Shown piece after piece: positions 1 to 23,800 of a stretch of DNA of 64,000 nucleotides; the stretch's first letter is position 1, and every line of letters begins with the position of its first letter. Below the pieces are notes generated by a model. That model worked only from the letters and a program-made list of their open reading frames with translations. It was not told where the DNA came from and searched no databases. Origin of the DNA: Brugia malayi (Eukaryota > Nematoda > Chromadorea > Rhabditida > Onchocercidae); the NCBI RefSeq assembly GCF_000002995.4, contig NW_025062475.1:10296187-10360186 (forward strand). Direction: 5' to 3'. Both the position numbers and the translations under genes were made by a program.

Positions 1-108
1 AGAGAAGTAGAACAGAAGTAAGTATACAACTCGGATGAGAACTTTATTGTACTGATAGAGCAATTTTTGGAAAACTGAGAAACAGAAAAATGAACAAATC
101 AAAGGGAC

Positions 109-736
109 CTCATTATCATCTCCTTCATCTTCATCAGCTTCGTCTTCATCGACAACAAAACCAGCCATTTCCTTTTGAATTTTTGCTTCATCATCTTCTC
201 CATCGTCATCTTCTTCATCATCTTCATCATCGCTACAAATCAATATAAAAATTCAAACTCAAATCAAGCCAGTTGAAAATAAGATCAGGAAGAATTAAAG
301 AAGAGTATACTTAGAAAAGAGCCACAAAAGGTATGAATGAGTATTAGACATAGTTTTCAGATTTCAATCTATTAGCTGTGTGGTAAATCTTTACGCAAAA
401 CCCTTCATCTTGAAGATTCTAAAAGGCTCATTTTTCAATTAACGACCTATCTGCTGATCGTGACAGAAACAATAATATTTCAGTATTCTAAGAGCTTAAC
501 AAAAAGTGAAGAATTATATTATCTAACACATATATATCGCTACAACAACAATTTTGAAAAAATTAAATGTGATTGAAATTCAACCTCCTAATTCGTTTCT
601 TCTTTTTTGCTTTCTCCTTTTTCTGCTTCCGTTTTCGTTTAGCTCGAGGCTCCAAATCATCATCATCAATAGATGTATCTGTCGTTTCACCTGAATTTTC
701 GGACTCTTCCGCTTGATTGTCCAAAAATTCTGACAT
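109..736 (-). CDS. emb-5: SPT6 / EMB-5 transcription elongation factor, 5' end (partial)
   Basis: This is the N-terminus of a gene that runs off the left edge. Exon 1 is 736-585 and exon 2 is 232-109, with donor GTTGAA at 584 and acceptor TTGTAG before 232. Exon 2 ends at a possible GTCCCT donor. The 92 visible residues start MSEFLDNQAEES, continue with a basic lysine/arginine block, a long Asp/Glu stretch, and KEMAGFVVDEDE. This order matches the acidic N-terminal region of SPT6, and the opening closely resembles what I recall of C. elegans EMB-5. SPT6 is a nuclear histone chaperone that travels with RNA polymerase II. A four-codon upstream ORF (ATG at 759) precedes the start, and an in-frame stop lies just upstream of the open stretch. 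The catalytically dead nuclease, S1 and SH2 regions lie outside the window, so the call rests on the N-terminus alone. Confidence 0.8.
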
Positions 737-780
737 TTTTTTCCTTACGTCTTCTGCATTAATTCCTCCAAATTATATAT

Positions 781-3700
781 CTTTTCTAAAAAACCAAAGA
801 CTGCTTGCTTCTACTCAATACAAACAATAAAAAATTTAGCATAGCACAAAGTAAACAATGCATAAAAAAAAAGAAAAAACTAAACATATACACAGAATAT
901 TAACCAATCCTAATTGTTCCTCTAAGTAAAAAGAATGAATTAACTACCGACTGACTCGATAACATTAAAAAATTAACCGATTTAATCATTTAGTTTACAT
1001 TACATAAATTTATAGCAGAGTAATGAAAGCAAAAAGATACATATATTATTAGCCAAAGAACATCCCTAAAAAATAACCCAATCATACCAAAAACCAATAA
1101 TCTGACCCGAGGGTACAATACTCCCAGTTACAACATCTCCACTAATCATACAAACCACTACGCAATCTCCCGTAATCTCATTATGTTACAAATGTTAGCC
1201 AAATGATGCGGAGCGCAAACAGTACATCTCACGTGGTAACTTCAGATGGTACTTGACGTGCTACTTTTTACGTAACATTACACAACACATTTGCTGTGAC
1301 TAAAACTGCATAATTTTGAATGAAGTAAGTAAAAAAACTGTGATAAACAAGTGACCAATTTTAATGAAATTCATTTCTAACTATCCAAAGTTTGAAATAA
1401 GCAAATTTTAGTTTAAAATTTAAATTGACTAGTTGAAAATGAACTATTTCAAGTCTGGAAATGTTTTCCATATTAATTTAACTTTTTTTTTTTTTTTTGC
1501 AAGAAAGTTGTTTTAACTCAAAGAATGAGAAATAAAAGAAGTATTGCATTAATAAATATTTAATTAATAAACGGAAATAAATTTTGGGAATAAATGTTGC
1601 TGAATCCTGTCTGAAATGTTATCCAGGCATTTCAGAAATATCCGATATTTAATTTTCAAAGAATCAATCAAATATGTGTATATGATCAAATAGCCCTAAC
1701 CTTTTAAATGCAATAATGCATTTATTACTTGCAAATAATTTCCGAAATGAACCAAATTTCTTAATTAAATTCAATTTTTTGCATTTCACAACCTCAGATT
1801 TTACTTCAAATTTATTTGGTTTATTTTTTTAAAGAAAACAAAAAAAATCTTTGTTAATTTTTTTGCTATTGACTAATGTTTTATTAATTTGGAGAAAAAA
1901 GACAATTCTTGACGAATATTTAGATATATTTTTATTTTTTTTTATTTTTTCCTAAATAATTTAGCTAGTTTTTGCTAATTATAAATTTATGTTTTACTAC
2001 TTTTATGCTCACCCTTATTCATTTTAACTTCACCATCCAGCAGTTTAACAATTTTGGTATTCAAATTTAAAATTTCAAAAATTCCAAATTCAAAAAAAGT
2101 TGGTTTGTTTTTGTTGAACATCGCTGATGAAATTTAAAAAGACCACTTAATACTCATCATTCGAAATAAGGATGAAAGAGCGAATAATAATTGCATTCCA
2201 ATTATAAAAACTCAATTAGCAATTCAAAATTAATGTTTGTGCTAAACAATGTTTTACATTTTGCAAATATTTCAAGAAATTATTTTTAAAACTTTTTCAA
2301 ACTATGTAAATAGCTTTTTCTTGACGTTCCATTTCTATTTCTTTCCTTTTCGATTGCATCTAACAACTGAACCGATTCACTCAATTATTTTATTAAAATT
2401 TATTAAAATCCATTTAATTATTCATTTTCACTTCTTTTCTTCTTCATTCTACTTTTCTTTAACGAATGTTAAATTTTGATTTGAAGTAATTTAATATCTC
2501 AACCGTTAACGGTTAGATTTAAAATTTGATGAAAAATTATTGTGAAAAAATTAAATATCAAAAGCCTTAAGTTATTTTTATCAGTTAACACATATAACAT
2601 TCATTGGCAAATAATTACGATGAATGATTATAGGAGGGTGGATAGTGATGATAAATGTCTTAGATTGATTTGAACTATTTTATAGATCATGATTGATGTT
2701 TTTGTTTACTTCAAATATTTCATCATTTTATCAGCCTTGGCTCATTGAAGTGATAAGTGTGCAAATGGACAAGATAAATTTAAACTTTTGAGTAAAATGA
2801 TGGAAAACTTTAAAAATCAATTTTGAGTAAGTTAAATTTTACAGTGTGATTACTAAGAACAGCAATTTTAACAAATAGGCACAAAGTGTTTTAATTAAAT
2901 GTATTAAGAAATTCAGATAACGTAGTGGATTTAAATTATTTCGTTTCGTTTAGCTTAATCTTTCTTTCATTTGATCTTTGGACGAGATTAATCACTTCCC
3001 ATGCTTATCATAGCTATCATTTATATCATATCATTATCAGTAGTGATTAAATTATACTCCATTTTCAGTCTAGACACTTATGTAACAGTCTGTTAATTGG
3101 TTAATAAAAGGCAATGATCAATAATTATAATAATACTATTAATATTATTATAGGAAATAATCTTCTTTTAATCCAATTGCATTGCTTCCTTCTTACCTAA
3201 TTCTTTCTTTTACTAATTAATTAATTAATTAAAAACAATTTTGGTTGAAGCATATAAAATGAACGAAATTTTTCCAAAAAAAAAGTTCAAACTCTAAAAC
3301 AAAAAAAAAAAAAGAAAGTTTCTTAGCAATAAATGAAATTAAAATCATATACTTCGCTAATTAACTAATTTAATTAAGCAATATCGTAATTTAGCAGAAA
3401 ATTATACTGCATATGTAAAATTTTTTCATTTTTCCTTGAGAAAAAAGAAGCAATTTCATTTCTTTTAATATTATCATTTGCAAATTTTCAAAAGAGATGA
3501 AGAGGAGAGAGAGAGAAAGGGAGAGGGAGAGATAAAAAGAAGAAGGAGAAGGAACTTTATCATGCTACAATCATTATCAACAAAAGTTAGTAATCAGTTA
3601 ACCAAATGTTCCTGCTGTTGCTATTAGAATGATATTTGCCTGAAGCAAAATGAATTTGGTCGTTGGACAGCTGTGAGATTGAACGTTGAAGTGCACTGAT

Positions 3701-4421
3701 GATATATTCTCGAGACTCGGGAGCAAAAGATAAGGATGAAAGTGAATGATTCTGTCAGCTGGCAGTTAGACAATCATTCCACCAAAACACTATCACTTCT
3801 CCTCCTTCTCCTTCTTCTTCAGTTGAGGTTATTCGTTTAATTGTGTGTGTCCGTTGACGATGCAATTTCTCATTAATATATATTTTCTGGTAAATATCTA
3901 TTCCATAACATATAAGTATATTTCTTCTATAGTATGAGTATTTCATTGGTTGACATAAGAAATTAGTCAAAAGTAAAAAAAAAAAATGAAAAATAAACTG
4001 ATATAAGCCAAGTTAAGTTAGTCGGACACTATTTATTAGCCAAGCTCAGGTTAACAACAAATTTAGTATAATTAAAATATGTATACATTATGTTGCATAT
4101 ATAATTTATTGCAATGACATTTTTGCAGCATAATTAAATATAAGTATATTTACATATATAATTGAAATTTGTCCATTTTTAAATTTTATTAAATTGGCAA
4201 TATTTGGACAAAAATTTGCTTATTCAAATTTAATTTTTAGCAAATTGTTGAAAGGAGGACACTTCAAGTCTGTTCATTTCATTCATTCATTCATTTATAC
4301 TAGTCCTGGACATAGCAACTAAGCTATCATAGAAATAACAGTACATCTCCAAATGGATGGGAAGTTGAGCAATCGATGGAAATGTTTTCAAATACTGTGA
4401 AATTATCCGGACAACAGCAAT
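781..4421. other. Intergenic spacer between divergent emb-5 and the receptor kinase
   Basis: This AT-rich DNA separates two divergently transcribed genes and must hold both promoters. I see no exon with coding character on either strand. It contains homopolymer runs (poly-T near 1485, poly-A near 3300), a short TTAA-rich run near 3216, and a purine-rich GA tract at about 3494-3553. No regulatory motif could be assigned with confidence. Confidence 0.6.
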
Positions 4422-13280
<8,859 letters not shown>

Positions 13281-16245
13281 CAAAAAAAAAAAAAAAAAAT
13301 GAAATATTTCTTTCGCTCTTTCTTTCATTTATTCTCCTTCTTTTCTAAATAATTCCTACTGTTTTCATTATTTATGTATATTTTAAGTATGCACCAAACA
13401 TTTATTATAGAACTTAAATGCAAAATATTCTTTCTTCTTCATTTTAATTTAAATTGCAAAAAAAAAAGAGAAAAAAAGATTGCGGAATATCAAAAAATAT
13501 TGTTTATTTCAAAATTTTAAGACTAAAACTTCTTCTCTTCCCTCTTTGTAATAATAAATGATAATTTTCATTACAACTAATTACTAATGCTATCATATAA
13601 TATGCTTAATTAACACGATTGCCACTATTTCACTGCAATTTGTAATATGTATAAGTGCTGTTATTATGTTTTAAAGTGTTGTGTTATTTCAGTTTTCATT
13701 TTCAATTCTATTTTAAATTTGTTTTATTGGGCAATACAAATATATTGTGTAATATGATTATTTTCATTATATGTAAGCAAAATGTTCTGCATTTCGTCGA
13801 ATTTAATTCCTCAGTTTAGTTTATTTGGCAATATTTACCAAATAAATCCCTGTACTAGTAGGTAGAAAAAATAAAGTTTGTTTGCAGGAACAATTTAGCA
13901 TTCAATTAAAATTTTTCAGTTTTAATTTTTAAATTTAAAATTGTTTGCAAAAAATATATGCGTATAGTTTTTACTACTAATAATATAATTTTGCAGATTA
14001 TTATATTATGCACACCGATATACAAAAGCACTGCTCATAACTAGTCAATTGTTTACTTTTTAAAAAAATTTAATTCTTTTTATATCATCTTCCCTCCTAG
14101 CTAAAATTGAGCAGCAATATTACTTAATGAGTAAAATTTAAGTTATACAAATTGTATAATAATCAAATATAAATTGTTCACTATGAATTTATCCTAATTT
14201 TAGGATTTGTACAAATAATTTTGACATTTTTCTATTTTATTACTCTTTTTTTTCTTCCTTTCTCTTTTCTGCCTTCTAATTGATACATCCCATTTTCTTC
14301 TTTTTTTCATTTTATCTTACATTTAACGCTCTCTAATCATTTGGATTATTAATTATATTCCACTTTCTTTCTTCTCTCAATTTCTTTTTTTTTTTTTCAA
14401 TGATTTATTCTAATGAAATAGAATTCGATTTATCATTTACATGATAATAATAGTAATGATAATGACGATGAATGATTGTGATTATGACAATGATGATAAT
14501 TATGATAAGTTATTAAAACTATGATAATAGTGATGATGACAACAACTGCATCACTTTTTATTTTTAATTTCTTTACTTTAATTATTCTTTTTTCTTTACT
14601 TTAAATTTTGTACAATAATGATAATTTTTGATTATCATCATTTGCATTTTTGATTTCGTTTTTCCTTCTTGTTTTTTATTCGGTTGTTATCATTTCCAAT
14701 TAATTCTTATTAATTAATTTCTGTTAATTGATGTATATTACCATATTTTTATTCATTCATTGTCTATTGTCCCTTCTGTTTATTACATGTACAATAAAAT
14801 AAAATTACATTTGCATAAAATAAAGTATATAACAAAAAATTATTACACACACACACACACACAGACACATACACATACACATTAGTTAAAATGCACAAGT
14901 GGTACTAATAAATTAAGAATCAATCTGTCGTTAGTTAATTTTATACGAAATTTTTCATTTAATTGATGAAAGGTTAAACAATAATATATATGTCATTTCC
15001 CATTTAATATACCTCATTAATTTTCTCCCTTTGAACTTTTCCGCTTCTTCATAAAACCCATTTCAAATTTCATATTTAATGTATTAAGTAATAAATATAT
15101 AAACATAAAAATGCATTTCCATGAAATCAAAATTTGTGCACTGAAAAAAATTAAAGAAATGAGTAGTCGAATCAATTCTTATTTTATCGCTCTTAAAAAT
15201 TCATATTTCTGTTATTTTATTATTGATTCATTCAATATTATTATTCAAGGACTGAAAATAATAATAAATTATGATAATGTTTGAATCTATTAAAAGCTGA
15301 TAAAAAATTCATAATTCGTAATCATCAAATAACGGATGCTAATAATTTGTATATTATTCATTTCCACCCAAATTTAACTTTTTTTCAATTTTAAATTATA
15401 TAATTTAAATTGTGTTTTATTATATAATAAAATTTTTATAACTATCAAATCAGCCAAAGATTTTATTGTTAGCATTTATATTATATCAGTCGTTTGATAA
15501 TAATTAATACACTTTAATGTCAAAAATTTCCAAACATGTTTGCATAAAAATTACAGCATTGTATTACCATTCCAATAATTTTTTCTCATTGCGCTTTTTT
15601 CATTTTAATTAAATTATATTTTTCATTGTGGATACTTAAGTGAGTAAGATAGCGAAAAGACGAGTAATTATTTTTATGGAAAAAGAAGTCAAAAAAAAAA
15701 TGCCTTAAGCAGTTTTAGTAAATTTTCATTTTAATTAAGTAATAATACTAATGCAAGCAATTTATATACATTAGAAAAAACTACGACAAAATGTTTTAAT
15801 TTCTTTTAATTTCTTTGAAAAAAATTTTAATTTCTTCCATATGAATAAAAAGATATAAATAAGATAAATAAAAATAAATAACAAAATATTTGAGGTTGAC
15901 ATTTCAAATATCAATAATAATGTTAATAATAATAACAACAATAATGGTGGCAATAATAATATTTATTACATTAATAATAGTAATAGTGACAAAATCAAAA
16001 AATATTTAAAAAATTTAATCCCTTAACAACAATAAACTTATCACACAAAAAGCAATGATGTATGCAATTATACTAAATTAATATTTTCAAAATTTGAACA
16101 TTTCCAAGACATAAAGATGAGAGCGATAAGTTTTTTCTTAAATTAAATTGTTAACATTGGATGCAATTTAAGTGATCCAAATATGTGTCACATTTGATTA
16201 TTGTATGAAAGAAAAGCTTTCTACGCATTCATCCATAAATTAATT

Positions 16246-16285
16246 AGCTTTTGGGATAAATCTGAAAAGACTTATCCCAAAAGCT
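16246..16285. repeat. Short inverted repeat (14-bp arms)
   Basis: Arms AGCTTTTGGGATAA and its exact complement are separated by 12 bases. It stands alone in gene-free DNA about 3 kb downstream of the receptor kinase. No role can be assigned. Confidence 0.7.
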
Positions 16286-18611
16286 TTCTCTCATATCTTT
16301 CATTCTCATTTTATTTTGTCATAATAAAATCATTTATGGAATAAGTGATTTTTTTATACTCATTTTCATTCTTTGTTTACTTTTTTGTTTTCCTTCCCTG
16401 AATGGAATTGCATAAATTTGGCAATTATTAGCAAAGAAAAATCAACGATCAACCATTAACGATTTTTTTGTTTGTTTATTTATTTTTATTTTTTGCTCAT
16501 ATCCGACTAAGAATATTTCAAAAAAAAAAAGAAAAAATTATTTCACTGATATATCTTCTTCCATGAAATTTAGTTAACAAAATTCCGCTTAATTCTTGAA
16601 CATGAAAAAAAAATTTTGTTTTGCTTAAGAAATTTTAGAAAAATAATTTAGCATATCATTTAAAAACTCCTCATTTTTTAATGGAAAAGATAGAACAAAA
16701 ACTTTGAAAGCAGTTTTTTTTATTTTCCTTTATATAATATATATACTTCCTTCAAAATAAAAAGTAAGAAAGTCTTTTTCTCTCTCTTTTTTTTTTTAAA
16801 AAAAAAGAACTGTTTATATTAACTCTGCCATGCTCTGAAAGAAGAAGCAATTTCTCACTTGTATTTCAGCTTACTTAAGTATTAAAAAAAGATTTGTAAA
16901 ATTGTCAGCAAAAATTTTTCGTCCCATATTCAATTCATTTATAATTGATGTAATAAAACCTCCTTCCTAGTATAATTGCTACTTTTTTTAAAATTGATTG
17001 AACTGTTTTAATTACGTATACGTTGATTTTATCTGCCATTAGGAACAGTTTTTGCAAAATATCGAATTATTACGGATTAATTTTATTTGGCACTTATATC
17101 TTCTGATTTTAAAAAGAAAAAATGAAAAAAGAGCGCAAAAGTTTTAAGTTACAAAAAAAAAAAAACATATGGAATCAACTACGAAATATAGTGACAAATA
17201 TTCGATGATATGATGACAAAATTTAGTGACATTACTATTACCTGTGAGTTTGGTGACATTCCATTGTTAGTGCTGATAATTGAATATGTTATTTGCTTTA
17301 CTGTGAAAGAATATTCCTTTTTATACAGTGGCAAATACCACACTTTTTGAGACATCGCACTTTCTGAGATGCGCCTTGTTTAAAAGCAACTTTAAATGTT
17401 TTTCACTTTTTTCTTTCATTTAAATTTGAACCCAAGAAGTTTATAACAAAAATCAGTTATTTATTTCTTTACCGCTTGTTTATTTACATAAATTATTTAC
17501 TATTTTTAATTACATGTTATTATTAAGTGTGAGATGACAGAAACGAAGAAAAAAGCAATAATGGATCATTTGTTGTCTATTGGATTAAGTTGACAATTCA
17601 TAGTGATTATAAATTTTTTAATGCATCATGAATTACAGTATTGATTTTAATTACTAATGAGCTTTCATATTTATTATTTGTTGATGCTTTATAGGTAGCA
17701 TTACTCTAATTGTTATAACTATATTGGTAGATAATTTGAATCTCATTATTAAACAAATTTCTTGCTCGATAATAAAGGTTATGTTGTCTGATATTAGAAA
17801 CTATATGAGCTACGGTAGATACTGTATTGGAGGACAGTAAACGGTGCATTAGGATACTGTATTAGAGAAGTGTAGCATACTGTAGCATGTGAGTATTTAA
17901 TTATACATTCCTATTTCAGAATAAGAAAATGTAAAGAAGTTAAGTGCAGGAAATATCGGAAAATTTTTTGTCCTTATTAAAACATTAAAACATATAATTT
18001 AATTTGAAGAAAATAAGAAAAAAGAAAATAATTATTAAGAAAGAGAATTCATGTAGTTTTCCTTTTCTTCGTCCTTTTTTTTTTTTTTTTTTTTTGGTTT
18101 CTCCTATAGCAGAAAAAATTAAAACTTTATCAGAGGTAAATAATTACATTAGTCATTTGTTTTAATTTTATTCTTTAACTTAGTTTCCTCTCACATAGTT
18201 TTATAAAATTTTAATTTTTCTCTTTCTTCTCTCTTTCCATTGCTTACTTGTTATTTAATTATTCTTTATTCAAATAGAACTTTAGCTTGTTGTAATCAAC
18301 TTATCTTTTGCTGCCTTGTTAAAGTAATCTCAAAGAATGGATGAAATAAGAAGTTATGATTAAATGACAATAAAATTTTTCATAAGTAAGCCATTCATTT
18401 GTTTACTTCAACCCATTGGCCATTCATAATCGACCGTCGTTTTAACCACCTCAATTAATACTTCAACTTAGTTAAAGTATCTTAAATGACTGATTTACTA
18501 ATATTCATTTTATTAATTTATCATTCATGCTCTCTGTCTTCCTTAGCTTACGAATATATTTAATATTCTTTGTATTTTATATGATGAATTAATTAGCTAA
18601 TTAATTATCTC

Positions 18612-18645
<34 letters not shown>

Positions 18646-18646
18646 G
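18612..18646 (+). repeat. (TTA)n microsatellite
   Basis: Roughly 11 pure ATT/TTA triplets in gene-free DNA, the same motif as the very long array at 37965. Confidence 0.85.
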
Positions 18647-20369
18647 CCTCTGTTATTGGAATAATCTTTGTCAAAATCTTGGTAAATTTTAAAAGTATGA
18701 TTTTTACACAAATATAATAAAAAATAAAAGGAAGTCCCAATTTATCGAAAATTTATTTATTGCTGGAAATATGGCACATATCGGTTACCGATTAGTTTTC
18801 ATATAATCCAAATTTTTGGCTTAAATTTCGATTAAATTTCTCAAATATATTCTGTTACATGGTAATGGTATGTTATAGAAATATCTCACCAAAATTACTA
18901 ATTACCGTAGTTTTTTCCTGATTTTTTGTTTTTTTAGCTTCGTTGGGCATTTTTGATCCTTTTTAAGTTTATGACTTCCTTATATATTTATGTATGTAAA
19001 CAAATAACGATAAAATTATTCAAGCAAAATAAGCTTTTTTTGACTTTTGCAAGATGATTATTGTTGGTCAATATATGATTTTCTTGCATTTTTTTTAAAG
19101 TATTAAATGAATCTGTTAAGTAGTTATCAAAATTATTTCAATGTAAGTCAAAAATTAATTAATTTTAATCGCTTATGAAGTTTATAGCAGAAAAAAGAGT
19201 ATTTGTCGTGATGGTGATGTTTAACTATGATAAAAAATTTAATTTGCTTATGTTAATCATTCCAGGATTTTGGCATATTTGCCATTTGCACTTCTGAAAT
19301 ATCAATAAATGAGAATTAGTCATTTCTGAAAATGATTGCTTCTTGTTTATAGATATTTCGGAACAACTTAACTGCAATATCGAGTCGATAATCATTTCCG
19401 GTATCAAATAATCAGTCATTTTTTAATTATCGCACTATTTTGGAATTATATTTGCAACGATTCATCAATTCTTAATTTTCAGTTAACTAGAGATAATTAT
19501 TTTGTAAATGAAATTTTAGAAATTAAACGAAAATAATTTATTTGATAAATGAAATTACAAAAATTAAGCTAAGATGGCTTAAATCGTAAATAAAATTTTC
19601 AATTGTTTCGCATTCTTTGGTTTAATTAGTTGAGACAAATAAGATAATTCATAAATAAAAATAAGTGAAAAATAAAATAATAGCATTTATAGTATACCTA
19701 TAATTTTTACACTCAATGCAAAAGTTATCAAAAAATCTTGAAAGTTTTGTGAGTGTTTAAAGTTTAAAGTCATTTCAAAATAAGTTATAATTTAGTATGT
19801 CATTAAGTAAATAAATTTCTTTTGAACATTTTTCTGTAACATACGTTACTTTAAGCAACATAAGCAAATTTCTTTTTACTTTATTTTACTTAAACATAAT
19901 ATGTTTCACACCTTTTTTTATTTTATATGGTATGGGAATAAATTACTGGAGGAAAGGTATTAATTGGAATTAGAAAACAATCCCAGTAAATTTTGCAATT
20001 TTCAAATCTTTTTGCATCATTTAAGTGTCAGATTTCATAGAATTAGCAAAGACAGATGAATAAATTGTAATTTTAATACTAAAATATATTTTCGGAAAGC
20101 AAAAAAAAATGGTAGAAAATGAAAATGTTTTAAATCACTAATTTATTGAGAAATAATAATTAAATGATGAACATTAAATGTTCTATTTGAAATTGTTTTA
20201 ATATATTTTGTAATATAAGATTATGCTTCAAATATATTTTTATACATTTCATCTTTATACTCTGTGATAATTCTTTTGAACTTAAAGTGATAAGCATTAA
20301 CATTTCATATGAAATTATTTTTAATGGATAACTTTTATGCTGCAATGATATTATGCTACATCTTTTAGT

Positions 20370-20620
20370 CACTTGTCATTGATTCTGATACCCTTTCCAT
20401 CTTATCATTGATTCTGATACCCTTTCCATCTTATCATTGATTCTGATACCCTTTCCATCTTATCATTGATTCTGACACTCTTGTCCATCTTATCATTGAT
20501 TCTGATACCCTTTCCATCTTATCATTGATTCTGATACCCTTTCATTTTATCATTGATTCTGACACTCTTGTCCATCTTATCATTGATTCTGACACTCTTG
20601 TCCATCTTATCATTGATTCC
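20370..20620 (+). repeat. Minisatellite with 29-30 bp unit, about nine copies
   Basis: The unit is CTTATCATTGATTCTG followed by one of two endings, ATACCCTTTCCAT (29-bp form) or ACACTCTTGTCCAT (30-bp form). The copies are close to identical within each form and the two forms alternate irregularly, which suggests recent copying in blocks. The array ends about 225 bp upstream of the proposed first exon of the four-pass membrane gene, so it may sit in that gene's promoter region. Confidence 0.93.
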
Positions 20621-20845
20621 AATGTTTTAGATTAATTTAACATAAATTCCTATGCCTCAATCTAATTTAACACTTCTATCGTAAATTCTAATTTTCCGTT
20701 TAATTTCGATTTTTTCCATTTCAATCATTTTTAGTCAAATTTCAAAAAAAAAAAAAAAAAAAAGAATCTTAGTTGTAGGAAGCAGAAATTAAAATTGATC
20801 CAAAACATCCAATTTGTATGTAAGGTTGTTTTCGATGAAGAAGCA

Positions 20846-23800
20846 ATGAAGCGCGTAAATAAGCGAATTTCTTTTCAATTATTCAAATCACAGAATGCTT
20901 TTAGTAGGAATGTAAATTGTGTAAGTGCAATAACATAAAGGTGCGAAGGTTCTCGATGGAGCTTTTGATTCATATTGAAATGCATTTTACCGGAAGGATT
21001 CTAAAATATTCTGCCAACAACAAATCAAAATGACAATGATATTATTACTACCCTAAAAGTATTCATATTGCTACTACTACTACTACTACAATTATTATTG
21101 TTATCACTGTTATCATTATTATCATTCTGGCAATAAATGAGTCAATTCATTAAAATTACCGATCAATACACCTATTTGTTCAGTCTTTGTATATGCAATA
21201 AGGTTTTATTATACGAATCATTTTAAAAGTTTCATCAAGTTTTGCTTTTTACATGTATTCTTTTTTAAATAAATTTTCTATTTCTTATAGCTCACAGTCC
21301 ATAATTTATGGTTTCCTAACAGTTAGAAGAATTCAGCAATTATTAACTTACTCATACGATAAACAAACAATAATTATTAGTTAGGTTTTGTCATACAACT
21401 GTTGCAGGTACTGATTTATTGCTTAGGCATTGGTCAACTTATTGTTGCTGCGTTTTCGCTTGCCCAACATTTTGTTTCTGTCATACAATTTGGTAAGGTA
21501 GGTTTTAATATATTTAAATTGGTAAATTTTTGTTTTTCATTGAACAACTTCGAAATTACAAAAAAAAAAAAAGTTATTTTAAACTTATTTTAACGAAAGT
21601 TTTTGACTTTGATTAAATCGATAAGATATAAAATACGGTGGAGTATGTATCATGAAATTAGAAGGTAGAAGTGCAAACATTTTGAATAAATCTAGCTAGA
21701 CAGGTGTACAGATGAGTTAAGCCTAATTAGTCTAATAGGTGAGCAAGCATAAAGACAGGTAAAATTGAAAATTGCTTTATACTATCGGTAATAATTTGCA
21801 AAGCGATGAAATTCTGAACAAAATGAAAAAGCAATTTATTTCAGAAACATAGCAAATAACAAATTTTATAGTTTATTATTATACATTTCTTTTTAATTTG
21901 CATGGAAAAAATTTGTTTTTCGATTTTCTCACTTATCAAAATATACTTACTTCGTTATCATATCAAACAGACAAATTATCAGTCATTCATTTCATTCGAT
22001 TTTATCGTTTGGTAGTTATTACTGCCACTTTATTGATAATATTTACTTATTGATAAGGACTGAATTTATTGTTACTATGAAATTTCTTTAAGATATTCAA
22101 ATGCTCATTTAATGGATCCACAAATGGCAGCAATGATGCAGGCAAGAAATTCCTCAGTCATGATATGATTATCTTCGATTTCGGTTTATTCCATGAGCTT
22201 ATTAAAGTATGATATTGATAGTACTTCCATAAGTAAAAAAAAATACCTAAAAATTGAATCCTTCGATAATTCTTGTATGATGAATTTATCGATTGATTTA
22301 CAATTCATTGTACGATAGATAGATTGATTGATTGACTGATTGATTGATTGATTAATTGATTGAATGATTGGTTGATTAACTTAGTTCATTTTTTTTGTTT
22401 AGTATAGTTAACAATTAATGGAGAACTGTTAGTAAAATCTCATTCAATAATGTAATATCAAATATATGAATCAATAAAAGAAAAAAAGAAATAAGAAAAT
22501 TGAAATTTAACTTAGCTTATATTTATATAATTAATTGTAAGATTTTTCTTCAATAGAAAAGAATCGGTGCATACTTCGTTTTGATATAATATTTAAAATT
22601 CAGTAGCACAGATTTATTCTTTTGCTTTTTTAATTAAAAATGATGGCTTTGAAAAAAAAAAGTAATACGTAGAAAAGAGTGTTTTTTTAGATTAAAGATC
22701 AAAACTGAAGCTAAATTCAAACTGAAATATAATAAATAAAAAATAATTGAGGTAAAGTGAAATCAAAAAATATTTTTCATTTCTTTGAATTTCTTTTTCT
22801 TTTGAAACAATAAGAAATTGAATGTTTGTGTTAAAATAAACATTTGAAAAAAGTCTTTAAAATTAAGTTCAATTCTGTCATACAATCACTTAGTTCTATG
22901 TTTCAAAATAAATGAAAAAAAAGTTGGAATAATAATTCGTCTTTTTCAGGTAAGCAATTTTACAATAAATTTTTTTATTCGAAAATTTAATCGTTGTCAT
23001 TAACTTAATTTTGTCAACGTGAATAATTTTTCCTTTTTTTCTTTTTAAATGAACCCATTTAATAAGAAATATTGTTTAAAAAAAAAGATTTATACTAATA
23101 TTTACCTTTTTACAGGGCTGATTTTCTTTTTTTTTGGTAGCATTTATTTAAATAATTAAATAAAAATCCAATGACAATACTTTACTAATTAAAAATTTCG
23201 ATATTTTTTTGGTTTTAAATTGGGTTAAATATTAAAGATATGTAGGACATTGTTTGCTTTTTTTTTAAATAGGGAAGGAAGAGAATGACACATTTGAAGA
23301 ACACTAATTAGTTTAATTACTATTTAGAAATCTTAAAATTTAAAAGAGAAAACTATGAGTATAACTTGTGCAGCAACTAATTATAATATAATTCGTACCA
23401 TAACTGATCACAGAACTACCTGTAATGCACTACCTGTGATTACAGTATCAATTTTGTAATTATAAAATAAGCATGCAATCTTCTCTCTATTTAATAAATA
23501 GATGAAATTTTAAGGTTGAAGAATGTGTAGCAAATTATTTGGACGGTGGATATATGCGCTGCTTATGGTGTATTGGACAAATGGTGGCGCTAAGTGCAGC
23601 ATTGTTCAGTATGTTGTTTATACCTAAAGCGCATCCCATTTACCTTTGGCCACTTCTTATCGTCCAAAATGCTTATTGCTTCGGTTTGGTAATTTATTTT
23701 AAAAATAACAAATTTTCTTTCATTTTATTTGTTTTGCTTTTTGTTTATCACTGAATTACTGAAATATTTATTATTAAAATGCTACGAAAGGATGAAATAA

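Larger units (their letters stand above)
13281..20369. other. Gene-free AT-rich stretch after the receptor kinase
   Basis: The first few hundred bases are probably the receptor kinase 3' UTR (AATAAA at 13553). Beyond this I see no exon-like segment on either strand, only homopolymers, short AT-rich repeats, a (CA)n run at 14847-14863, and a TTA run at 18612-18645. A 14-bp inverted repeat (arms 16246-16259 and 16272-16285) is also present. Confidence 0.6.

Noticed and set aside
20370..20620. Regular ~30-bp repeats as a CRISPR array
   Set aside because: The units are directly abutting without unique spacers, and the surrounding DNA is eukaryotic. It is a minisatellite.
22117..22141. GC-donor version of the third exon of the four-pass gene (frame reading MDPQMAAMMQ)
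   Set aside because: The alternative frame through to the standard GTATGA donor at 22207 is longer, keeps phase 0 and reads into the next exon cleanly.
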